In this document: piece after piece, positions 40,916 through 46,191 of the stretch | Numbering within the stretch: the first letter of the stretch is position 1 | How the letters are laid out: every line of letters begins with the position of its first letter | NCBI RefSeq assembly: GCF_000419765.1 | Contig: NZ_ATTQ01000008.1 | Location: 305,923 to 352,113 of the forward strand | Origin: Rhizobium mongolense USDA 1844 | GTDB taxonomy: Bacteria; Pseudomonadota; Alphaproteobacteria; Rhizobiales; Rhizobiaceae | DNA length: 46,191 bases | Reading direction: 5' to 3' | The notes under the pieces: model-generated | The model's database searches: none | Told to the model about the DNA's origin: nothing | The model's input: only the letters and a program-made list of their open reading frames with translations | Translations under genes and position numbers: made by a program

Positions 40916-43900
40916 ATGTTACGAAACCACTTAATCCTCGCCGTCGCCGGCGTCGTTCTCGTTCTAAGTCTGGTCCTGGCCGGTCTATGGATCTGGACGG
41001 GAAACGTCATCGTCTCGATCATGTCCGAGCGCCTGATCCGAGAGGTGACGCATGCTGTGCATCGCGACGTCGGTCATTTGGTGCGCGGCGCCGACAAAGC
41101 GGTTTCCCGGTTGGCCAACGGTCTTGTTCGTCACGACCTATCGCCCGGCGACCCACATGCTGTCGCACAGGAGCTCCATGCACTGCTGGCCGAGGAACCC
41201 GATGTCGACTGGATGTTTTTCGGCAACGAGGCCGGCGGGATGGTTTCGGTCGGGCGATCGGTAGACTCAAGCGTCGTGTTTCTGATCACCGATGAACTTC
41301 GCGCAGGCGTCGTTCGCGAGTTCGAAGCACTGCCAGGCGGCAGGATCGGCCGTTTGCGGAAGTCGGAAGGCGCGTTCGATGCACGCCGAAGGATCTGGTA
41401 CGCGCAGGCCAAGGAGACGGGCAAGCGGTACTGGACCGAGCCCTATCTCGGTGTGGCCGAGCCGATCTTGGGCATCTCGCTCTCCGTCCCGGTCTTCAAC
41501 AAGAACCGCGACTTCGTCGCGGTGTGCGGGATCGATCTTATTCTGACTCAGCTTTCCAGGTTCTTGCAGACGCTCGAAATCGGCAACAACGGCAGGGCCT
41601 TCATCATCGATGCCACCGGACATTTGATTGGGGCGTCGGGAGGAGTGTCGCCTGTCACCCTCGGCGCCGACGGCTCGCACCTGCGCCTGCAGGCATCAGA
41701 AGCGACCGATCCCATCGTTCGCGAAACCGCCCGCTACCTTCGTCGGTACCCTGGCATCGCCGGGTCCTCGTCACCCGGACCGCGTGTGTTTTCCTTCAGT
41801 GACGCCGAGGGCGGCAGGATCTATGCGGCGGTCGATCGCGCTGAGGCCCCCGGCGCACTTAACTGGACCATCATCTCAGCGGTGCCAGCTTCGGATTTCC
41901 TGATGCCTGTATATCGTGCGGCCTATTTCTCGATAGGCGTCGGCACGGTCATCGTCGCCGTCTTCGGGCTCCTCGGACTAGGGCTGGTCGGACGCACCTT
42001 GCGGCCGCTGACTGCCTTGACGCAGGCGGCGCACGCGATTGCAAACGGCGAATGGCGAGACGTGCCTAAGGTTCGTCGAAACGATGAGGTCGGCCTGCTT
42101 GCCCAAGCGTTCGCTCTCATGACCTTCCGTCTGAAGGAGACGTTGGAGGGTCTGCGTCGAAGCGAGGCCAACTTCGCAGAAGCCCAACACGTTGCCCATG
42201 TCGGCTATTGGGAACGTGACCTCGGCACAGACTGTCTTACCTGGTCAGACGAGACATACCGCATCTTTGGGCTGACGCCGCGCGCAGGCACGGTGGTCAG
42301 TCTTGCCGAAGCGGTTGAGCGGATCCATCCAGAGGATCGGTCGATCTGGAGCCAGGCCGCGGCAGAGGCCGTGCGTGGCGAATCTCGCTACGACTTGGAG
42401 TACCGCATTGTCCGGCCCAGCGGCGAGCTGCGCATCGTTCACAGCCAGGGCGATCTAACAAGGGACGCGTCGGGACGGCCGCAGAGCATGTTTGGTACGA
42501 TCCAGGACGTTACCGAACGCAAGCGGGTGGAAGAGGCGCTGCGGGACAGCGAGGAGCAGTGGAGAGCCGTATTCGAGAACAATCCGACGATGTACTTCAT
42601 GGTGGATGCGAGTGGCACCGTCGTGTCTGTGAATCCCTTTGGGGCGGAGCAGCTTGGGTACACGGTCGACGAACTGATCGACCGACCCGTGCAGGACATC
42701 TTTCACGAGGCGGACCGAGAAACCGTCCAGAGGCATGCGGCCGCCTGTCTCGAACATCTCGGCCGAGCCATGAGCTGGGAACTGCGCAAGATACGTAAGG
42801 ACGGCTCGATGCTCTGGGTCCGCGAGACCGCCCGAGCGATGGTGATCAAGAAGCGACCTGTCATCCTGATCGTGTGCGAGGACATCACCGAGCGCAAGCG
42901 CGCCGAAGAGGCCGCCCGGCGGAGTGAAGAAGAGCTTCGCGAGGTCATCGAAACAGTTCCGGCGATGGTGTGGACCGCCTTGCCCGACGGCCGTGTCGAT
43001 TTCATCAATCGGCGTTGGCAGGAGTTCACAGGCTTGTCCCTGGACGCAACGGCAAGAGCGAGCTGGGGCGCTGAAGCCCGCTTTCACCCCGAAGACCTGG
43101 AGCAGTATATGTCCAGGTGGCGTGCCTCCTTGACCACGGGCCACCCGTTCGAAGTTGAGGTGCGGATCCGTCGGGCGGCCGACGGCGAATATCGCTGGTG
43201 GTTTGAAAATGCCGTGCCGCTGCACGATGAGCACGGAAACATTCTTAAATGGTATGGGTTTCTCGTCGACATTGAAGATCGCAAGCGGGCCGAGGAGGCC
43301 CTGCAGAAGGCGCAAGCCGAGCTCGCGCATGTCGCGCGCGTGACGACGATGGGCGCCCTGACCTCCTCCATCGCCCACGAGGTTAACCAGCCGTTGGCCG
43401 CCGTGGTCGCCAACGCCAACGCCGCCCTGCATTGGCTCGCCAGCCAGCCCCCCAACCTCGACGAGGCGCGGGAGACGGTGGCGCGAATCGTCCGTGACGG
43501 GCACCGGGCCGGCGAAGTCATCGGCCGGGTGCGCGCGCTCCTGAAGAAGACAGCCACTGTCACTGCGCAGGTTGACCTGAACGGCCTCGTCGAAGATTCG
43601 GTAGCCCTCGTCCAAGGTGAGGTACGCCGCCATCGGATCCTGCTGCGGACCGAGTTGGCGCACGACCTCCCGCGCGTTGCGGGCGACCGGGTGCAGTTGC
43701 AGCAGGTAATCCTGAACCTGGTGATGAACGGCATCGAAGCGATGAAGACGATCGCGGACCGGCCACGCGAGCTTTTGATCAGGTCCCTGCTCGACGCATC
43801 CGGGGCCGTGCTGGTCGAAGTGCAGGACGCCGGCGTCGGATTGGAGCCGCAGAGTGTGGAGCGGGTGTTCGAGGCGTTTTACACGACGAAGGCAGAGGGT

Positions 43901-44065
43901 CTGGGCATGGGCTTGGCCATCTGCCGGTCGATCATCGAGGCGCACGGGGGGCGGCTGTGGGCCAGGACGAATGAGCCTTGGGGTGCCGTGTTTCAATTCA
44001 CCCTGCCTTCAACCCCGGACGAGAGCGCTCCTGGCGAGCACCCCGGCCTAACGCCAGCAGTGTGA
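40916..44065 (+). CDS. Hybrid-free sensor histidine kinase with Cache, HAMP and three PAS domains
   Basis: This is a membrane-bound sensor of 1049 residues. TM1 is at about 5-27, followed by a periplasmic Cache-type domain (about 30-325; RRIWYAQAKETGKRYWTEPY, VCGIDLILTQLSRFL). TM2 is at about 332-358 and HAMP at about 360-415. Three PAS modules follow: about 418-545, 548-665 and 673-795. The HisKA phosphoacceptor is His821 (SSIAHEVNQPL), and the HATPase domain has N box NLVMNGIEAM, G1 DAGVGL and G2 GLGMGL. The ATG at 40916 follows GGGGA; the frame runs upstream into the transposase remnant. There is no receiver domain. The EVNQPL type is seen in FixL-like and DctB-like kinases. No haem-ligating residue pattern was recognised in the PAS domains. 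The likely partners are the response regulators next to it. Confidence 0.93.
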   Translation: MLRNHLILAVAGVVLVLSLVLAGLWIWTGNVIVSIMSERLIREVTHAVHRDVGHLVRGADKAVSRLANGLVRHDLSPGDPHAVAQELHALLAEEPDVDWMFFGNEAGGMVSVGRSVDSSVVFLITDELRAGVVREFEALPGGRIGRLRKSEGAFDARRRIWYAQAKETGKRYWTEPYLGVAEPILGISLSVPVFNKNRDFVAVCGIDLILTQLSRFLQTLEIGNNGRAFIIDATGHLIGASGGVSPVTLGADGSHLRLQASEATDPIVRETARYLRRYPGIAGSSSPGPRVFSFSDAEGGRIYAAVDRAEAPGALNWTIISAVPASDFLMPVYRAAYFSIGVGTVIVAVFGLLGLGLVGRTLRPLTALTQAAHAIANGEWRDVPKVRRNDEVGLLAQAFALMTFRLKETLEGLRRSEANFAEAQHVAHVGYWERDLGTDCLTWSDETYRIFGLTPRAGTVVSLAEAVERIHPEDRSIWSQAAAEAVRGESRYDLEYRIVRPSGELRIVHSQGDLTRDASGRPQSMFGTIQDVTERKRVEEALRDSEEQWRAVFENNPTMYFMVDASGTVVSVNPFGAEQLGYTVDELIDRPVQDIFHEADRETVQRHAAACLEHLGRAMSWELRKIRKDGSMLWVRETARAMVIKKRPVILIVCEDITERKRAEEAARRSEEELREVIETVPAMVWTALPDGRVDFINRRWQEFTGLSLDATARASWGAEARFHPEDLEQYMSRWRASLTTGHPFEVEVRIRRAADGEYRWWFENAVPLHDEHGNILKWYGFLVDIEDRKRAEEALQKAQAELAHVARVTTMGALTSSIAHEVNQPLAAVVANANAALHWLASQPPNLDEARETVARIVRDGHRAGEVIGRVRALLKKTATVTAQVDLNGLVEDSVALVQGEVRRHRILLRTELAHDLPRVAGDRVQLQQVILNLVMNGIEAMKTIADRPRELLIRSLLDASGAVLVEVQDAGVGLEPQSVERVFEAFYTTKAEGLGMGLAICRSIIEAHGGRLWARTNEPWGAVFQFTLPSTPDESAPGEHPGLTPAV

Positions 44066-44132
44066 GCTGGCGGGGGCCCGCGACACGTCATGCAATCACC
44101 TTCGACGTGCTGCCTGGCGTCGCAGCCCCTCA

Positions 44133-44525
44133 CTAATCATTTTCGCTGTCGCTACCGCGCGCTAGCGCAGAACGGATGCACTTCAGCAGATCCTGCTCGC
44201 CAAACGGCTTTGCCAGATAGCCGACAATGTCCGGACCCAACCCACGTGCGTGCAAATTCTCGTTCGGATAGGCAGTGATCAGAACGGTCGGAATGCTCTC
44301 GCCCAACGCAACGAGGCTCCGGTGCAGATCAAGCCCACTCATTCCGGGCATATGGATGTCCGTTACCAGGCAGGCCGTGCGGTTTAGATGGGGGAATCTC
44401 AAGAAATCATCGGCAGATGAAAAAGCCTCGGCATCAAATCCCAGCGACCTCATGAGTCCCTTGGTGGCCTCGCGCATCGACTGGTCATCATCGACGATCG
44501 CAATTAGAGGCTTCTTCGTTGGCAC
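44133..44525 (-). CDS. Single-domain response regulator (receiver only)
   Basis: This is a CheY-like receiver of 130 residues with no output domain. The acidic pocket Asp12-Asp13 (IVDDD), phosphorylation site Asp56 (VTDIHMPGMSG), Thr84 and Lys106 (LAKPF) are complete. The start is taken as GTG 44525 because GGAGG lies 5 bp upstream; the frame extends 22 codons further upstream without a signal. It is convergent with the histidine kinase gene (67 bp between stops) and divergent from the FixJ-like regulator. It may act as a phosphate sink or intermediate in a kinase-receiver relay, as is known for several rhizobial systems; this is inference. Confidence 0.9.
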   Translation of the reverse strand: MPTKKPLIAIVDDDQSMREATKGLMRSLGFDAEAFSSADDFLRFPHLNRTACLVTDIHMPGMSGLDLHRSLVALGESIPTVLITAYPNENLHARGLGPDIVGYLAKPFGEQDLLKCIRSALARGSDSEND

Positions 44526-44622
44526 TGCTGCCTCCAAATTCGCGATAGGCGTTTGCAGAAATCTAGGTGTGGTCGCGGCTGCAAGATACATCAGCCTGCG
44601 AGGGCGACAAAGGCATGGGGAG

Positions 44623-44638
44623 CTATACCATGGTATAG
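44623..44638. promoter_or_regulatory. Perfect 16-bp palindrome between the two response regulator genes
   Basis: CTATACCATGGTATAG is a perfect palindrome located about 98 bp upstream of the receiver-only gene and 325 bp upstream of the FixJ-like gene. No other full copy was noticed in the window. It has the length and symmetry of an operator for a dimeric LuxR-type response regulator such as the one encoded at 44963. The rest of the 437-bp region 44526-44962 holds no gene I can support: a plus-strand open frame from 44651 runs into the regulator, but has no recognisable similarity upstream of 44963. Confidence 0.55.
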
Positions 44639-44962
44639 ATTGGTTAGGACTTGTCGTCGCGAAGAGCCGAGCTTGCCAGAATGAGTTTAGTCCAGCTGGT
44701 TGCCGGTTTGGCGAGCGGGCGATGGCAGGAGGTGCAACGCCTTAGCCGGCAGCCCGATCCCATCGTAACTGGCCTTGTGGCTGAGGGAATTAGGGCGCAT
44801 TCTGATGTGCGAGAAAGCTTCGGTTCGGCACCGGCTGAGGAGAGAGGGGAGTGTTCTCATTGCGGCATCGCCACTCTGTCGGTTGGGCTCGCCCCGATGC
44901 CGCAGCAGCGGGTGCAGACACCTCGTGTCCGCAAGAGCCGGCTTCCCCTGAGGTGCGCTGAC

Positions 44963-45598
44963 ATGACGGAGGTGCCAGCAACCGCCATCGTCATCGATGA
45001 TGATCCGGCGATCCGCGAGGCGCTCGGCAGCCTGCTTCGATCCGTCGGTTTTGACGTGAAACTCCTCGCCTCCGTGGACGACTTCCTCAAGTCTGGACGA
45101 CCCAACGGGCCGACCTGCCTGGTGCTGGATGTCCGACTGCCGGGACAAAGCGGTCTTGAATTTCAACGAGAGTTATCGCGCAGAAATATTCAGCTGCCGA
45201 TCGTCTTCATCACCGGGCACGGCGACATTCCCATGTCCGTCCAAGCGATGAAAGGGGGCGCGATTGAGTTCCTGACGAAACCGTTCCGCGAGCAGGATCT
45301 ACTCGACGCCGTTCACGTCGGCCTGGCGCGCGACCGCGTGTGGATTGAGAATGAAAAGGCGTTGGCGAAGTTGCGTGCGAGTTTTGAAAGCCTGACCCCG
45401 CGGGAGCGCGAGGTGATGGCTATGGTGGTGATTGGACGGCTAAATAAACAGATCGCCGCCGATCTGGGCGTGAGCGAGATTACCGTAAAGGTTCATCGCA
45501 GCCAGGTTATGCAGAAGATGCATGCCAAGTCCTTGCCCGAACTCGCCCTCATGGCGGACAAGCTGAAGCTCGAGCCAGGAAAGCCGCAAGGCTCTTAG
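44963..45598 (+). CDS. FixJ/NarL-type response regulator with LuxR helix-turn-helix
   Basis: This is a DNA-binding response regulator of 211 residues. The receiver domain (about 7-120) has the acidic triad IDDD at 11-14, phosphorylation site Asp56 (VLDVRLPGQSG), Thr in VFITGHGDIPM and Lys in FLTKPF. That last pattern, with GHGDIPMSVQAMKGGAIEFL, is the FixJ subgroup hallmark. The output domain (about 137-200) is a LuxR helix-turn-helix: LTPREREVMAMVVIGRLNKQ, then IAADLGVSEITVKVHRSQVM. The ATG at 44963 has AGGTG 7 bp upstream. Together with the kinase at 40916 it forms a likely two-component pair resembling FixLJ or NodVW in domain style; the target genes are unknown. Confidence 0.92.
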   Translation: MTEVPATAIVIDDDPAIREALGSLLRSVGFDVKLLASVDDFLKSGRPNGPTCLVLDVRLPGQSGLEFQRELSRRNIQLPIVFITGHGDIPMSVQAMKGGAIEFLTKPFREQDLLDAVHVGLARDRVWIENEKALAKLRASFESLTPREREVMAMVVIGRLNKQIAADLGVSEITVKVHRSQVMQKMHAKSLPELALMADKLKLEPGKPQGS

Positions 45599-45652
45599 GT
45601 CCGCCCGGCCAATCCTCCCGACAAAAGAGTCCTTGGTGGGCACCGCTTGACC

Positions 45653-45982
45653 TTAATGTATCGTCACGGAATGCTGCGAAAGGCGAAGCTCCTCAAAGTC
45701 CTCTACAAGGCGGACAAGCCCGAGCGAGTAGCACAAAAGACCGAACCGCGTCCCAGTCGCGTACAGGGTAAATGCAGATCTCCGGGATTGCAAAGCTTGC
45801 CCCCCGAAAGGCGCGATTGTTTCGCGCGGCATGACGGAAAACGTCATCAAATGTGCTTCAGGGTCCAAATTCGGCACTGATGGATAGTCGGGCGGCATCT
45901 GGATCGGATTACCTGATGGCATCGTCCAGCCTTCTGACATGCGCTGCAGATCGATTTCGATGCGGTTGAGGTCTTGTGTCAT
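45653..45982 (-). CDS. Hypothetical protein, 109 residues
   Basis: I do not recognise this protein. It is soluble and mixed in composition, with a proline-rich early section (MPSGNPIQMPPDYPSVPNL) and a C-terminal part rich in Leu (LLCYSLGLVRLVEDFEELRL). There is no signal peptide, transmembrane segment or known motif. The ATG at 45982 follows AGGGA 8 bp upstream and lies 11 bp after the stop of the next gene upstream, so the two are probably co-transcribed. It converges with the response regulator gene (54 bp between stops). The frame is open upstream to 46186 but that stretch lies in another frame of the neighbour and is rejected. Confidence 0.55.
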   Translation of the reverse strand: MTQDLNRIEIDLQRMSEGWTMPSGNPIQMPPDYPSVPNLDPEAHLMTFSVMPRETIAPFGGQALQSRRSAFTLYATGTRFGLLCYSLGLVRLVEDFEELRLSQHSVTIH

Positions 45983-45993
45983 GGTGACAATCC

Positions 45994-46191
45994 CTAGAAG
46001 GAGCGCGGAGGAACGAACAGGCAAATGGTGCGACCCGTGGGCTCGCCGGCCACCGTGCATTGGTGAAACTGCCCGTCCGGACTGTTCTTGATGCGAGTAT
46101 CCAGTGGCGTTATGAGCTCCCCAGTGAGCTTGATGACATATCCGCGCGGGCCTTCGAGAACCCCTTGATCGTGGATCTCGCGGCAATCCAT
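45994..46191 (-). CDS. Hypothetical protein, 65 residues, possibly partial at the window edge
   Basis: This is a short open frame beginning with an ATG on the last three bases of the window, so the true start may lie outside. The protein includes GYVIKLTGELITPLDTRIKN and ends CLFVPPRSF. The pattern suggests a small beta-rich cytoplasmic protein, but no family is recognised. It is in tandem with the 109-residue gene, 11 bp apart. Nothing nearby indicates a function. Confidence 0.45.
   Translation of the reverse strand: MDCREIHDQGVLEGPRGYVIKLTGELITPLDTRIKNSPDGQFHQCTVAGEPTGRTICLFVPPRSF

Noticed and set aside
42455..43996. A 513-codon minus-strand open frame opposite the histidine kinase gene
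   Set aside because: The kinase has complete PAS, HisKA and HATPase motifs in the plus frame; the minus frame is an antisense shadow.
1..46191. CRISPR arrays, tRNA or rRNA genes, integrase or attachment sites
   Set aside because: No regularly spaced direct repeats, tRNA-like cloverleaf sequences, rRNA segments or integrase genes were recognised anywhere in the window.

Overview
The window reads as chromosomal or large-replicon DNA from a Rhizobium/Agrobacterium-type alphaproteobacterium. The clearest marker is a complete rhizobial glycerol operon (glpD-S-T-P-Q-U-V, 25377-32899, minus strand). The GC-rich codon use, the density of sugar ABC importers and LacI/AraC/GntR regulators, and a FixJ-like response regulator fit the same group. 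No rRNA, tRNA, CRISPR array or prophage was seen.

Layout. (1) 116-5167: a TetR - membrane-fusion lipoprotein - RND pump operon on the minus strand, with a 38-bp imperfect palindrome upstream and a hairpin at the end. (2) 5259-9731: an OsmC peroxiredoxin, a frameshifted GntR/FadR regulator joined directly to a C-terminal remnant of D-galactonate dehydratase, a DoxX membrane protein, an SDR dehydrogenase and a class III adenylate cyclase. (3) 9777-20768: a catabolic locus with a LacI regulator, a phytanoyl-CoA-dioxygenase-like enzyme, a second SDR, an SMP-30 lactonase and a family 2 glycosidase on the plus strand, converging on a glucose-type ABC importer operon on the minus strand. (4) 20995-24305: an endonuclease/exonuclease/phosphatase protein, a multi-pass LPG-synthase-like membrane protein and a two-HKD phospholipase D protein. 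(5) 24498-25262: a TIM-barrel isomerase, followed by the glycerol operon. (6) 33103-40295: an AraC regulator divergent from a second sugar ABC operon, whose last gene fuses a Gfo/Idh/MocA oxidoreductase to an aldo/keto reductase. (7) 40376-45598: a decayed ISNCY-type transposase, then a Cache-HAMP-3xPAS histidine kinase and two response regulators (one receiver-only, one FixJ-like). Two small unrecognised genes close the window.

How the parts work together. Three ABC importers lie within about 23 kb, each beside its catabolic enzymes, so most of the window is devoted to scavenging carbohydrates and polyols. In the LacI locus a glycoside could be imported whole, cleaved in the cytoplasm by the GH2 enzyme, oxidised by the SDR and delactonised by the SMP-30 enzyme; this pathway is inferred. 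In the glycerol operon GlpSTPQUV import glycerol and GlpD oxidises glycerol-3-phosphate; no glycerol kinase or GlpR gene is in the window.

The observations most worth following up are: the complementary degeneracy of the two glycerol ATPases (GlpS lacks the H-loop histidine, GlpT lacks the LSGGQ signature), which predicts one canonical and one degenerate ATP site; the Gfo/Idh/MocA-AKR fusion; the LacI/PhyH/SDR/SMP-30/GH2/ABC locus; the dgo-type deletion scar; and a perfect 16-bp palindrome between the two response regulator genes.
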